Assembly: GCF_017498565.1 (NCBI RefSeq) | Contig: NZ_CP071794.1 | Coordinates: 2,470,001-2,534,000 of the forward strand | Reading direction: 5' to 3' | DNA from: Parasphingorhabdus cellanae | GTDB taxonomy: Bacteria > Pseudomonadota > Alphaproteobacteria > Sphingomonadales > Sphingomonadaceae | DNA: 64,000 bases | Shown: positions 52,195 through 61,872 of the stretch, piece after piece | Layout of the letters: the number at the start of each line of letters is the position of its first letter | How positions within the stretch are numbered: position 1 is the first letter of the stretch | Translations under genes and position numbers: made by a program | Notes under the pieces: model-generated | Database searches by the model: none | The model's input: the letters and a program-made list of their open reading frames with translations, nothing else | Told to the model about the DNA's origin: nothing

Positions 52195-52356
52195 TGCAAA
52201 CTCCTGACATTCCGCTCCATCACGAAAGCGTCTCCAGCCTGCGGCGAGGCAAGTCAAGTATTGGGCTACGCTAGTCAATAGAAAGGTCGGTTCTTATCGC
52301 GGATCCGATGTGATATGGCTTCAGTTCCGATTTTGAGACAGGACTGACATCAAGCT

Positions 52357-52791
52357 ATGACCGATAAATTGACCGGCAGTTGCCTTTGTGGCGGGGTATC
52401 CTTTGCGATCAGCGGTCCGCCCGGTCCGATTGGACAATGCCATTGTTCGAAATGCCGAAAAGTGTCGGGCACTAATGGCAACGCGGTCTTCCACGCGACC
52501 CGTGATAATTTCACATGGGAGCGCGGGGAAGAGTTGATTTCCAGGTTTTTTGTTCCGGATGGGGATGGATGGCACTCGGTATTCTGTAAAACATGCGGCA
52601 GTCCGCTTCCTCTGGACGGACAGAAAAGCAATTTGTTTTTCGTACCAGCGGGTTTGCTGGATGATGATCCAGGCGGGCGCGGTTATGCTGCCCATATCTT
52701 TGTCGGCTCCAAAGCCGCCTGGGAAGAAATCACTGACGAGGCTCCGCAATTTTCCGAAGGCTTTGGGTCCGCCAGAATCGAGAAAGACTAA
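52357..52791 (+). CDS. GFA-family (Mss4-like) zinc protein, copy 2
   Basis: A 144-residue protein with CLCGGV, CHCSKCRKVSG and FCKTCGSPL zinc motifs, as in the copy at 42587, but otherwise clearly different (a GERGEEL-like loop and a longer C-terminus). Activity is unproven for the family. It ends 3 bp before the stop of the convergent carotenoid oxygenase. Confidence 0.9.
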   Translation: MTDKLTGSCLCGGVSFAISGPPGPIGQCHCSKCRKVSGTNGNAVFHATRDNFTWERGEELISRFFVPDGDGWHSVFCKTCGSPLPLDGQKSNLFFVPAGLLDDDPGGRGYAAHIFVGSKAAWEEITDEAPQFSEGFGSARIEKD

Positions 52792-52794
52792 AGT

Positions 52795-54237
52795 CTAGGC
52801 CGCGCTTATCCAATTGCCATGAAACCCGGGAGGGATGCGGTGCGGGACATGGATGATCGCCTGCGGTTCGCCGGTAAAGTCATTGGCTTTCAGGATTTGA
52901 AGCTCGGTGGTTTCGTTGTTCATGTCGATCACCAGACCGATTAGCCAGCCATCATCTTCCGCGCTGTCGGCAGATCGCGGGAGGAAGACAAATTCGCCGG
53001 GATGGCAGTTTTCGCCGAAATGGCGGACGGCGGTTTCGCCCGTCTTCAGATCATGTTTGAAAAGTTCGTTCCCTGCCATGTCGAGCTGATCCGGTTCTCC
53101 AGCCAAGGCGATACTGTAAATATAGCGATAGTCGCTGGTTGACATCCGCTCATCATAGCGTGGAAATTCCTGCGCCCGGTCGTTCAGAATTTTCCGGTCG
53201 ACTTTTTTGCTCACCGGATCAATGGTCCAGCGTTCTAGCCGTGACCATGCGCCGCCGGGGCCAAAAGTTGTGCGCGCATAGGTGCTTTCGTGCACCACTA
53301 CGTCAACAATGACTTTACCGTCTTCCGCCTCAAACGCATTGGCCGGATGATAGACATAGCACGGTTCGACATCGCACCAGATCGTGTCAGCCCCGGAGCC
53401 CTCGCGGGGGCACAGGCCGACACGGGCTTTATGCTCCGGGTTCCAGTCATAGGGGAAGCTATAGCCAGCCAGCATGCGCTTGACCGAAAAGGTTGCGGGC
53501 AGATCGAAAACCAGCACATGGTTTTCGGTAATCTGACAGTCATGAATGGACGGCCCTTGGCTCACTGCGATCGGTTCTTCCCGCTTTACTTTGCCGTCTT
53601 TGCCGATGACAACATGCCAAACGGTTTCAAGTTCAGCCGCGTCATAACAGATCGCGTGCATCTCTCCGGTTTGTGGATCAAGATGGGGATGGGCGGAAAA
53701 AGCATTATTCAACGTGCCATCAAACGGGTTGTGGGCCACGGTTTCCAGCTCGTCGGTCAATTCGACCGGGAAGCCGCCTGCTTCGACAATAGCAAAAGTC
53801 CGGCCGCCAATTTCAAGGATATTGGTATTGGCGGTGTCGGTCCGCGGTTTGCGGGTGCCGGGCTTGCGCTCTTCCCCAAGCGCATCGCTGACCGCGTTGG
53901 ACCGAATCCAGCGGTTGCGATACCATTTCGCTTTTCCGTCATGGATGCGAATGCCGTGGGCCATACCGTCGCCGACAAACCAGTGATAGCTGCCTTCATC
54001 AGCCACGGTTACCGGGTTGGGGCCGATCCGCAAATAGCGGCCATCTAGCTGCTTCGGGATGTCTCCGTCCACGCGCAGGTCAGCCAGCGTGACTTCCCCT
54101 GTCATCGGCTTGTGTATGCCGGTCAGATACGGATGTCCGCCTTGGGGCGCTTTCCGCCGCTTGCGATTGAAAGTGGCGACAGCGCTCATCACCGGGACGA
54201 CCGCCGAACGGATGGTATTTTCAACAACAGAGGCCAT
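52795..54237 (-). CDS. Carotenoid cleavage oxygenase
   Basis: A 480-residue non-heme iron enzyme. The four iron-binding histidines are H183 (FSAHPHL), H232 (SIHDCQ), H297 (YHPANA) and H473 (PPGFHGNW), in the order and spacing of the seven-bladed propeller of CCD/RPE65 proteins. The entry helix region GRYLRIGPNP is conserved. Bacterial members cleave carotenoids, apocarotenoids or lignin-derived stilbenes (lignostilbene dioxygenases in sphingomonads). Substrate choice is open. It is divergent from a TetR gene 108 bp away. Confidence 0.92.
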   Translation of the reverse strand: MASVVENTIRSAVVPVMSAVATFNRKRRKAPQGGHPYLTGIHKPMTGEVTLADLRVDGDIPKQLDGRYLRIGPNPVTVADEGSYHWFVGDGMAHGIRIHDGKAKWYRNRWIRSNAVSDALGEERKPGTRKPRTDTANTNILEIGGRTFAIVEAGGFPVELTDELETVAHNPFDGTLNNAFSAHPHLDPQTGEMHAICYDAAELETVWHVVIGKDGKVKREEPIAVSQGPSIHDCQITENHVLVFDLPATFSVKRMLAGYSFPYDWNPEHKARVGLCPREGSGADTIWCDVEPCYVYHPANAFEAEDGKVIVDVVVHESTYARTTFGPGGAWSRLERWTIDPVSKKVDRKILNDRAQEFPRYDERMSTSDYRYIYSIALAGEPDQLDMAGNELFKHDLKTGETAVRHFGENCHPGEFVFLPRSADSAEDDGWLIGLVIDMNNETTELQILKANDFTGEPQAIIHVPHRIPPGFHGNWISAA

Positions 54238-54338
54238 AGAGAATTCCTATTCAGTTAAACCAGATATCAGCCGCCGCAATGGCGAAAATTAGCATCGACG
54301 CAAACTCCCCTTGGCTTACCTATTCCAAATGTTTATGG

Positions 54339-54346
54339 TGTTAACA
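54339..54346. promoter_or_regulatory. TGTTAACA palindrome at the TetR gene start
   Basis: A perfect 8-bp palindrome abutting the ATG at 54346, with further AACGTT and GATAACA half-sites within the next 25 bp. It lies in the shared control region of the carotenoid oxygenase and TetR genes and may be the TetR operator; the evidence is positional. Confidence 0.35.
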
Positions 54347-54963
54347 TGAACGTTAAAGATAACAGTGTCAACATTAAAGATGTGCCTCCGGTTTCTGGCA
54401 CCTACCATCATGGCGATCTGCGCGCTGCTGCGATCGCGGCGGGAATGAAGCGGATCGAAGACATGGCGCATCCTGATTTGGGCCTGCGTGCGCTGGCGCG
54501 GGAGCTGGGTGTGTCAGCGACGGCGCTTTATCGGCACTTTCCCAATAAAGACGCGTTGCTGGATGCCCTGGCTCTGGAAGCGCTTAACCGGTTGGGTAAA
54601 AACCAGGCAGAGGCCGGGCAAGCGGCTGGCGGTGGCCGGGAAGGCTTTGTCGAGGTCGGCGTCATCTATGTCCAATGGGCGGTTGAAAATCCGGCATTGG
54701 TCCGATTGATTTATGATCGCGTCGGCAAAGTCGATCTCGAAAGCGATAATCCCTCGGCAATGGGGGAGGCTTTTCTGCAATTGCGCAAAGGCATAGCCGC
54801 GTTGATGCCCGATGATATGTCAGGCGAACGCCGCGCGGTCGCTGCCCTGCACGCTTGGTCACTGGTCCATGGATTAGCGATGCTGATCCTCGACGGGCAG
54901 GTCGAATATGATCCGGACATGGTCCGAAAAGTCGTTGGATCGACGGAGTTCAACAACATCTGA
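54346..54963 (+). CDS. TetR/AcrR-family repressor
   Basis: A 205-residue protein. The HTH is near residues 46-65 (RALARELGVSATALYRHFPN), followed by KDALLDALA. The effector domain is at 85-205 and includes GVIYVQWAVENPALVRLIYD, typical of the TetR_C_33-like group. It is divergent from the carotenoid oxygenase, whose expression it may control. The ATG has no ribosome binding site, so translation may be leaderless or begin slightly later. Confidence 0.87.
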   Translation: MNVKDNSVNIKDVPPVSGTYHHGDLRAAAIAAGMKRIEDMAHPDLGLRALARELGVSATALYRHFPNKDALLDALALEALNRLGKNQAEAGQAAGGGREGFVEVGVIYVQWAVENPALVRLIYDRVGKVDLESDNPSAMGEAFLQLRKGIAALMPDDMSGERRAVAALHAWSLVHGLAMLILDGQVEYDPDMVRKVVGSTEFNNI

Positions 54964-54968
54964 CACTT

Positions 54969-55175
54969 TCAGTCCTCGTCAAACGCCAGCAGATCCCCCG
55001 GCTGGCATTTCAACTCGCGGCAGATCGCTTCCAACGTGCTGAACCGGATCGCCTTAGCCTTGCCGGTTTTCAGGATCGACAGATTGGCAATGGTGATATC
55101 CACCCGCTCGGCGAGTTCGGTAAGGGTCATCCGGTTGTCGTGGAGCAGATCGTCGAGTTTTACGGTGATGGCCAT
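54969..55175 (-). CDS. Cro/CI-type (XRE) small regulator
   Basis: A 68-residue HTH protein: LDDLLHDNRMTLTELAERVD, ITIANLSILKTGKAKAIRFS and LEAICRELKCQPGDLLAFDE, the YozG/Xre single-domain type. It has no effector domain. Its ATG overlaps the stop of the second DUF2975 gene (TGATG), so the three genes are co-translated. Genes of this regulator type commonly accompany DUF2975 membrane proteins. The GTTTATC repeat array 1.1 kb upstream, at the operon start, is the likely binding site. Confidence 0.9.
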   Translation of the reverse strand: MAITVKLDDLLHDNRMTLTELAERVDITIANLSILKTGKAKAIRFSTLEAICRELKCQPGDLLAFDED

Positions 55176-55711
55176 CAGATCGTCCCCCGCAAGTCGCTGC
55201 GCATGTCGGTACCGTGGCGGAACACGCGGGCGAATATAAAAAGCGTGATAACCATCAGCAATCCGGTAAAATCCCAGAACACGTCCACCTCTGATGTCGG
55301 GCCTTTGAACGCCGTTTCAACGATCAAACCAAAGGCTGCTGTGGGAATGTAGATTACCTGAATCGCCAGCAACAGAAACGCCATGTGCTGCAGCCGGTTT
55401 GCATTGCTGGCAATGAAGGGATCACCCGCGACTACCGTATCCACAATATGGGTGAGATAACGGAAAAACATCCACCACAAGGCGAGCACTGCAGAGACGA
55501 ATAACAATAGCGTAACGACCGAACCAACCGGATAATGCGAGTCTGCAAATGCAAAATGCTGGTGGATGGTCTGAAGCACTTCATCACCAAAGACTATAGA
55601 GAGCGGGACCAAAAGCAGGACGAGCACCGCCGCCAGGGCAAAGAGATACTGGCCGGTTTTAACGATGACGGCACCGAACCTAAGAAAGGGATCGCGCAGA
55701 ATTTTAGTCAT
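55175..55711 (-). CDS. DUF2975 membrane protein, second copy
   Basis: About 178 residues with four membrane helices. It has the DUF2975 pattern: RYLTHIVDTVVAGDPFIASNANRLQHMAFLLL, with G-[DN]-P-F in the loop, and ends FRHGTDMRSDLRGTI. The ATG at 55711 overlaps the previous stop (TGATG). Function unknown; the family is nearly always coupled to a small XRE gene. It resembles the preceding protein in plan, with low identity by eye. Confidence 0.85.
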   Translation of the reverse strand: MTKILRDPFLRFGAVIVKTGQYLFALAAVLVLLLVPLSIVFGDEVLQTIHQHFAFADSHYPVGSVVTLLLFVSAVLALWWMFFRYLTHIVDTVVAGDPFIASNANRLQHMAFLLLAIQVIYIPTAAFGLIVETAFKGPTSEVDVFWDFTGLLMVITLFIFARVFRHGTDMRSDLRGTI

Positions 55712-56271
55712 CAAATCGTGCCTTCCAGCTCATCCTGCATATCCGCACCGCGATCGAAGACACGCGCGAGAATTATGAGCAGCAGCACCAGCAAGATGCC
55801 AGAGACGGAGATGCCGCTACCAACGTCCATATGGAAATCGCGATCGGGTTTTACCTCGCCCAATGTGGTTAAAATGGTTGTTGCCAATATACCGCCGAAA
55901 AATGTGATCACTTGAATCGCAAAAACCGCCACACCCATGCCGCGCAGGCGGGTGCCGTTGATCCGGGTGAAAGGATTGCCTTCACCTACCGAGTCCACAA
56001 TCCGGCGCAGGCGGTTTATGGAAAACAGTGTCAGCAGCATCATGATCACCGCAAACAGCATGATGCCAGCGATCATCCAGACCACTTCGGGTCCCGGCGG
56101 CGTCACAAACACATCCGCCATCGCGCTTGTCACCTCGCCAGTGAAAAATAATATGGTTGGCATGCCGATAGTCAGCGTGCCCACCCCGAGCACCAGCAGC
56201 CATTTGGTAAATATCAACAATCCGCGCGTCGATTTGAGCACGATGTCATTTGGTTTGTTCGTCTGTGTCAT
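55711..56271 (-). CDS. DUF2975 membrane protein, first copy
   Basis: About 186 residues from the ATG at 56271 (GGAAGTGG upstream). Four membrane helices; loop motif LRRIVDSVGEGNPFTRINGTRLRGM matches DUF2975, and the tail RVFDRGADMQDELEGTI parallels the other copy. It is the first gene of the operon, whose promoter region holds the GTTTATC repeats. Two DUF2975 copies in one operon is less usual than one. Confidence 0.85.
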   Translation of the reverse strand: MTQTNKPNDIVLKSTRGLLIFTKWLLVLGVGTLTIGMPTILFFTGEVTSAMADVFVTPPGPEVVWMIAGIMLFAVIMMLLTLFSINRLRRIVDSVGEGNPFTRINGTRLRGMGVAVFAIQVITFFGGILATTILTTLGEVKPDRDFHMDVGSGISVSGILLVLLLIILARVFDRGADMQDELEGTI

Positions 56272-56298
56272 TGCCACTTCCATTTGTGATTCGTCATT

Positions 56299-56356
56299 GT
56301 TTATCGTTTATCAATATCATGATATCGATAAACATCAAGTTGTTTATTGTTTATCA
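56299..56356. promoter_or_regulatory. Operator array: five GTTTATY heptamers, including a 28-bp palindrome
   Basis: Heptamers begin at 56299, 56306, 56342 and 56349 on the plus strand and at 56333 on the minus strand. The palindrome 56306-56333 has 14-bp halves with one mismatch (GTTTATCAATATCA type). Two near-identical direct repeats of about 20 bp lie 43 bp apart. The region separates the DUF2975-XRE operon from a divergent membrane protein gene, so it could control both. The XRE protein is the obvious candidate to bind it. Confidence 0.7.
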
Positions 56357-56411
56357 ATAAATATTACTCTAGGCGAACCTCAAATCGAGTCTCCGAATGA
56401 GGAAAATACCA

Positions 56412-57077
56412 ATGCCAGCCATGACCTATATCCACATCATCGCGGGAACGATTGCGGTGCTGGCAGGGGCTGCTGCTTTGCTGACGACTAAGGGATCGCG
56501 AATGCATCGGCTGGTTGGCAACGCCTTCTTCATCTCGATGGTGATCATGGCGTTGGGCGGTATTTACTTGGCCATTGTCCTTCCGATGGCCATTTCTATT
56601 CTGGTGGGCGTGTTCACTATCTATCTTGTTGCCACATCCTGGATGGCGGCCCGGCGGCATGATGAGCAGATTAACCTGCTCCACTATGTTGCGCTCGCTA
56701 TGACATTGGGCGTTGCTGCTGGCGGGCTATGGTTCGGAATGGAGGCGCAAAGCAGCCCCGACGGGTTAAAAGACGGATTACCCGCTTTCCCGCATTATTT
56801 TTTTGGGGGCCTGGGTCTGTTGGCCGCATTGGGAGATGGGTTGATGATCGCCCGGCGCGGCATAACCGGCAAACGGCGCATTGCACGTCATCTGTGGCGC
56901 ATGTGCTTTGCCTATTTCATTGCCGCCGGGTCGTTATTCACTGGCCCGGGAGCGACCGCTTTTCCTGACGCCATTCGCGATACGGGCCTATTATCCGTTC
57001 CGGAACCTATCATCCTTGTTATCATGCTGTTTTGGGTGGTTCGCGTGCTGGCCACCAAATGGTATGACGGCCAATAA
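56412..57077 (+). CDS. Multi-span membrane protein, DUF2306-like
   Basis: About 221 residues from the ATG at 56412 with AGG upstream; 56397 and 56421 are alternatives. Seven hydrophobic helices. The start YIHIIAGTIAVLAGAAALLT with MHRLVGNAFF, and the later HLWRMCFAYFIAAGSLF, resemble DUF2306, which has conserved His residues in membrane helices. Function unknown. It shares its promoter region with the DUF2975-XRE operon. Confidence 0.65.
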   Translation: MPAMTYIHIIAGTIAVLAGAAALLTTKGSRMHRLVGNAFFISMVIMALGGIYLAIVLPMAISILVGVFTIYLVATSWMAARRHDEQINLLHYVALAMTLGVAAGGLWFGMEAQSSPDGLKDGLPAFPHYFFGGLGLLAALGDGLMIARRGITGKRRIARHLWRMCFAYFIAAGSLFTGPGATAFPDAIRDTGLLSVPEPIILVIMLFWVVRVLATKWYDGQ

Positions 57078-57414
57078 TATTAAGGCAGGCCGATCCAATG
57101 ATTTTTTAACGTCTCCATTGTCTCCAATAGAATGTTGCGCATCCCTTGACCGATTTCCAACATCTTCCTATATGCAGGGCTCACCACAGGTTTCGAGACA
57201 GGGCGTGCAGTTGCGCGGTGCGCCAAAAGAAATGAAGTCTGACCGGTTTTCAGGACGCTATAAGCTGCGACTCTTTGCCCAGAAAATATGGGTTTGAGAG
57301 GCCGTGGCTTTTTGTTCTGGAGCGCCCCACAAAATTTGGTTTTCCACCGGCTAAGCGCTTCATAAGTGGCGTAATTCCGGTGCCTAAGAATAGTTGGCGA
57401 GAAGGCAAAAATAC
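57078..57414 (+). promoter_or_regulatory. rpoBC promoter and leader
   Basis: A promoter-like pair TTGACC (57146-57151) and TATATG (57169-57174) with a 17-bp spacer is the best sigma-70-type match I see in the window. It would give a leader of about 230 bases before rpoB. No coding frame with conserved character lies in the leader. In most bacteria rpoB is transcribed from rplJ; here it appears to have its own promoter. Confidence 0.6.
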
Positions 57415-60400
57415 ATGGCGACGAAAGCATCTTCGGTAAAGACAACAGCTCTCACACCGACCCGCAAAAAACGGATCCGCAAAATCTTTGGCGACATTCA
57501 TGAAGTCATCGATATGCCGAACCTCATCGAGGTTCAGCGCGAATCATATGAGCAGTTCCTGCGCTCCGATCCGTCGATCGGTTATGTGTCCGGTCTGGAA
57601 AAAACGCTGCGCAGCGTTTTCCCGATCCGCGATTTTGCCGGCACCGCCGAAATGGATTTCGTCAACTACCAGCTCGAAGATCCCAAATATAATGTTGAAG
57701 AATGTCGTCAGCGCGGCATCACCTATGCAGCGCCAATGAAAGTCACGCTGCGCCTGATCGTCTTTGAAGTCGATCCGGAAACCGAAGCGCGCTCCGTTCT
57801 CGATATTAAAGAGCAAGACGTCTACATGGGCGACATGCCTTTGATGACAAAGAACGGCACGTTCGTCATCAACGGCACAGAGCGCGTGATTGTCAGCCAG
57901 ATGCACCGTTCGCCCGGTGTGTTGTTTGACCATGACCGCGGCAAGACCCACTCGTCCGGCAAGTTCCTGTTCGCGGCCCGCGTTATTCCTTATCGTGGTT
58001 CGTGGCTCGATTTTGAATTTGACGCGAAAGACATCGTCAATGTGCGTATCGACCGTAAGCGTAAATTGCCTGTGACCGCCCTGCTGCGTTCGCTGGGTGA
58101 TGCGATCATCGAAGTGAAAGAGAAAAAGCCGCCTTTCAAGGTCGGTGAAATGGTGCGTGTGGCTGGCATGAAACAGCCCGCCGAAATCATCGAAATCGAA
58201 GGCAACCGGATCACGATCAAAGAGCCCATGGGCGCGATCGAAATTCAAGGGAAGATCGAAGATGAAGGCCGGACCAAGAGTGCGGAAATCACCGGCATTC
58301 TAAAGCAGGGCTATAGCGAAGAAGATATTCTCAACGAATTTTACGGACGTATCGTTTACAAGCGCGCGAAAGATGGCTGGACCATTCCATTCGTGGCGGA
58401 ACAATGGCGGGGTCAAAAGCCGACCTTTGACATTGTCGATGCTGATAGCGGCGAAGTTGTCTTCGCCAGCGGTAGCAAGATCACGCCGCGCGGTGCCAAC
58501 AAGGCTGAAAAAGATGGCATGAAAAATGTTGTCATTCCGACTGAAGAAATTTTCGGCCGCTACAGCGCTTTTGACCTGATCAACGAGAAAACCGGTGAGA
58601 TTTATATCGAAGCTGGTGATGAAGTAACGGTTGAGAATCTTGAGAAGCTCGATGGCGCTGGTATTGATCAGCTTGAGTTGCTCGACATCGACCATGTCAC
58701 AACTGGTCCATGGATCCGCAACACGTTGAAGGTCGACAAGGCCGAAGACCGTGATGGCGCCCTGTCCGACATTTACCGCGTCATGCGTCCTGGCGAACCG
58801 CCAACCCGTGAAACGGCTGAGGCTCTGTTCGAAGGCCTGTTCTTCGACCCTGAGCGTTATGACCTGTCCGCTGTTGGTCGTGTGAAACTCAACATGCGCC
58901 TCGATCTCGATGCACCGGATGATTACACGGTTCTTCGCAAGGAAGATATTTTGGCCGTGGTCAAAACCCTAGTCGATCTGAAAGATGGCAAGGGCGAAGT
59001 TGATGATATTGATAACCTTGGTAACCGCCGCGTGCGCTCGGTTGGCGAGCTGCTCGAAAACCAATATCGTGTTGGCCTGCTGCGTATGGAGCGTGCGGTT
59101 AAAGAGCGCATGTCCAGCGTTGACGTGTCCACGGTAATGCCGAACGATCTGATTAACGCGAAGCCTGCCGTAGCAACGGTTCGTGAATTTTTTGGTAGCT
59201 CGCAGCTGTCCCAGTTTATGGATCAGACGAACCCATTGTCGGAAGTCACCCATAAACGCCGCGTATCAGCGCTTGGGCCCGGCGGTCTGACGCGTGAGCG
59301 TGCCGGCTTTGAAGTCCGTGACGTTCATCCAACCCATTATGGTCGTATCTGTCCGATTGAAACGCCCGAGGGTCCGAATATTGGTCTGATCAACTCGCTG
59401 GCATCGTTCAGCCGGGTGAATAAATATGGCTTTATTGAAACGCCTTATCGCCAGATTAAAGACGGCAAGGTTACCAATGAAGTTGTCTATCTCTCCGCTA
59501 TGGAAGAGCAGAAGCACACAGTGGCTCAGGCCAATGCTGAACTGACCGCAGATGGCAGCTTTGTCGAAGAGCTGGTTTCATCCCGTGAAGCGGGCGAGTT
59601 TTTGATCGCCCAGCGCGATCAAATCACTCTGATGGACGTTTCGCCCAAGCAGCTTGTGTCTGTTGCGGCATCGCTCATCCCGTTCCTGGAAAATGATGAT
59701 GCTAACCGCGCCCTGATGGGATCGAACATGCAACGTCAGGCTGTGCCACTCGTGAAAGCAGAGGCACCGTTTGTTGGAACCGGCATGGAAGAAACCGTGG
59801 CCCGCGATAGTGGTGCTGCGATTGCCGCACGCCGCGGTGGTATTGTCGATCAGGTCGATGCGACCCGGATCGTGATCCGCGCACAGGGCGATGTTGAAGC
59901 AGGCAAGTCCGGCGTTGACATTTATACCCTCCAGAAGTTCCAGCGTTCCAACCAGAACACGTGCATCAACCAGCGTCCGCTGGTGAAAGTGGGCGATATT
60001 GTTCAGGAAGGCGATACGCTGGCCGACGGTCCATCAACCGATATGGGTGAACTGGCGCTGGGCAAAAACAGCCTCGTCGCCTTCATGCCCTGGAACGGTT
60101 ATAACTACGAAGATAGTATTCTCATTTCCGAGCGTATCGTGAAAGACGATGTCTTCACTTCGATCCATATCGAAGAATTTGAAGTCATGGCCCGTGATAC
60201 CAAGCTGGGGCCAGAAGATATTACCCGCGATATTCCGAATGTTGGTGAGGAAGCGCTACGCAACCTCGACGAAGCGGGTATCGTTTATATCGGTGCGGAA
60301 ATCGAGCCCGGCGATATTCTCGTTGGCAAGATCACGCCTAAGGGTGAAAGCCCAATGACGCCGGAAGAAAAACTTCTCCGCGCGATCTTCGGTGAGAAGG

Positions 60401-61809
60401 CTTCCGATGTGCGTGACACGTCGCTGCGTCTGCCTCCGGGTGTTGCCGGTACGGTTGTCGAGGTGCGTGTGTTTAACCGCCACGGTATCGACAAAGACGA
60501 GCGCGCGCTGGCGATTGAACGCGAAGAAATCTCGCGTTTCACGAAAGACCGTGATGACGAACGCGCCATCCTGAACCGTGCAACCTTCAACGCGTTGAAA
60601 GACATGTTGATCGGCCAAACCGCGACTTCCGCGCCGAAGCCGATGAAGAAGGGCGCAGAGATTACCGCTGAAGGCCTGTCCGAGCTGGACAATGCCGACT
60701 GGTGGAAAATCGCTGTGAAGGACGACAAGGTTCAGTCCGATTTCGAAGCAACCCGCGGTCAGTATGACGAAGCGATCAAGGAAATTAACGAACGTTTCGA
60801 AGATCGCCGTGAGAAGCTGGAGCGTGGTGACGAACTGTCCCCAGGCGTCCTGAAAATGGTCAAGGTCTTTGTCGCTGTGAAACGCAAGTTGCAGCCTGGT
60901 GACAAAATGGCTGGCCGTCACGGAAACAAGGGGGTTATCTCCCGCATTCTTCCACAAGAAGATATGCCGTTCCTCGAAGACGGAACGCCGGTTGATATCG
61001 TGCTGAACCCATTGGGTGTGCCATCACGTATGAACGTCGGTCAGATTTTCGAAACCCACTTGGGCTGGGCCGCACGTGGTTTGGGCGAGCAGGTGACGAA
61101 GGCTCTGGAAGAATGGAAGCTGGCTAATCCCGATCCACAGGCGGCAGCGCCACCTGATGCGGTGAAAGAGCGGCTCAAAACCATTTATGGCGAGCAATAT
61201 CACGAAGATATTGATGCCCGTGAGCCATCCGAAATTGTCGAGATGGTTGGTCACTTGCGCAACGGTGTTCCAATGGGAACGCCAGTGTTTGACGGCGCGC
61301 ATGAAAGCGATGTTTCTGATATGTTGGAACTTGCGGGCCTTGATCGCAGCGGACAGGTCAACCTGTTTGACGGACGGACCGGAGACAAGTTCGACCGTAA
61401 GGTGACCGTGGGCTATATCTATATGCTCAAACTGCATCACCTGGTTGACGACAAAATCCACGCCCGTTCAATTGGACCTTATTCTCTCGTCACGCAGCAG
61501 CCACTGGGCGGTAAAGCCCAGTTCGGCGGTCAGCGCTTCGGGGAAATGGAAGTCTGGGCACTGCAGGCATATGGTGCAGCCTACACGCTGCAGGAAATGC
61601 TGACGGTCAAATCGGATGACGTGATTGGACGGACCAAGGTTTATGAAGCGATCGTCAAAGGCGACGATACTTTCGAAGCCGGTGTGCCTGAAAGCTTTAA
61701 CGTTCTGGTCAAGGAAATGCGTTCGCTTGGTCTCAATGTCGAACTCTCCAGCTTCGGTGACGAAGATGAAGACGGCGATGATGACGGCGTAGCGATAGCG
61801 GCGGAGTGA
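57415..61809 (+). CDS. rpoB: RNA polymerase subunit beta
   Basis: A 1464-residue protein from the ATG at 57415 (MATKASSV); the longer frame from 57394 has no ribosome site, while AGAAGG precedes this one. It is longer than the 1342-residue E. coli protein, mainly through insertions in the lobe, around residues 250-450 (acidic [15 protein letters not shown] region), as in relatives. The rifampicin region is wild-type ([17 protein letters not shown] then [13 protein letters not shown]): the residues most often mutated in resistance are unaltered. The C-terminus ends in acidic Asp/Glu repeats. rpoC follows after 63 bp. Confidence 0.99.
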   Translation: MATKASSVKTTALTPTRKKRIRKIFGDIHEVIDMPNLIEVQRESYEQFLRSDPSIGYVSGLEKTLRSVFPIRDFAGTAEMDFVNYQLEDPKYNVEECRQRGITYAAPMKVTLRLIVFEVDPETEARSVLDIKEQDVYMGDMPLMTKNGTFVINGTERVIVSQMHRSPGVLFDHDRGKTHSSGKFLFAARVIPYRGSWLDFEFDAKDIVNVRIDRKRKLPVTALLRSLGDAIIEVKEKKPPFKVGEMVRVAGMKQPAEIIEIEGNRITIKEPMGAIEIQGKIEDEGRTKSAEITGILKQGYSEEDILNEFYGRIVYKRAKDGWTIPFVAEQWRGQKPTFDIVDADSGEVVFASGSKITPRGANKAEKDGMKNVVIPTEEIFGRYSAFDLINEKTGEIYIEAGDEVTVENLEKLDGAGIDQLELLDIDHVTTGPWIRNTLKVDKAEDRDGALSDIYRVMRPGEPPTRETAEALFEGLFFDPERYDLSAVGRVKLNMRLDLDAPDDYTVLRKEDILAVVKTLVDLKDGKGEVDDIDNLGNRRVRSVGELLENQYRVGLLRMERAVKERMSSVDVSTVMPNDLINAKPAVATVREFFGSSQLSQFMDQTNPLSEVTHKRRVSALGPGGLTRERAGFEVRDVHPTHYGRICPIETPEGPNIGLINSLASFSRVNKYGFIETPYRQIKDGKVTNEVVYLSAMEEQKHTVAQANAELTADGSFVEELVSSREAGEFLIAQRDQITLMDVSPKQLVSVAASLIPFLENDDANRALMGSNMQRQAVPLVKAEAPFVGTGMEETVARDSGAAIAARRGGIVDQVDATRIVIRAQGDVEAGKSGVDIYTLQKFQRSNQNTCINQRPLVKVGDIVQEGDTLADGPSTDMGELALGKNSLVAFMPWNGYNYEDSILISERIVKDDVFTSIHIEEFEVMARDTKLGPEDITRDIPNVGEEALRNLDEAGIVYIGAEIEPGDILVGKITPKGESPMTPEEKLLRAIFGEKASDVRDTSLRLPPGVAGTVVEVRVFNRHGIDKDERALAIEREEISRFTKDRDDERAILNRATFNALKDMLIGQTATSAPKPMKKGAEITAEGLSELDNADWWKIAVKDDKVQSDFEATRGQYDEAIKEINERFEDRREKLERGDELSPGVLKMVKVFVAVKRKLQPGDKMAGRHGNKGVISRILPQEDMPFLEDGTPVDIVLNPLGVPSRMNVGQIFETHLGWAARGLGEQVTKALEEWKLANPDPQAAAPPDAVKERLKTIYGEQYHEDIDAREPSEIVEMVGHLRNGVPMGTPVFDGAHESDVSDMLELAGLDRSGQVNLFDGRTGDKFDRKVTVGYIYMLKLHHLVDDKIHARSIGPYSLVTQQPLGGKAQFGGQRFGEMEVWALQAYGAAYTLQEMLTVKSDDVIGRTKVYEAIVKGDDTFEAGVPESFNVLVKEMRSLGLNVELSSFGDEDEDGDDDGVAIAAE

Positions 61810-61872
61810 GGCATTAAAACCCACTCCCGCTAGCATTTAGATTTTTGGGCATAGGCCCCGAAGGAAGAAAAT

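Noticed and set aside
52784..52795. AGACT-AA-AGTCT palindrome at the convergent stops of the GFA and carotenoid oxygenase genes
   Set aside because: Only a 5-bp stem with no T run; too weak to call a terminator.
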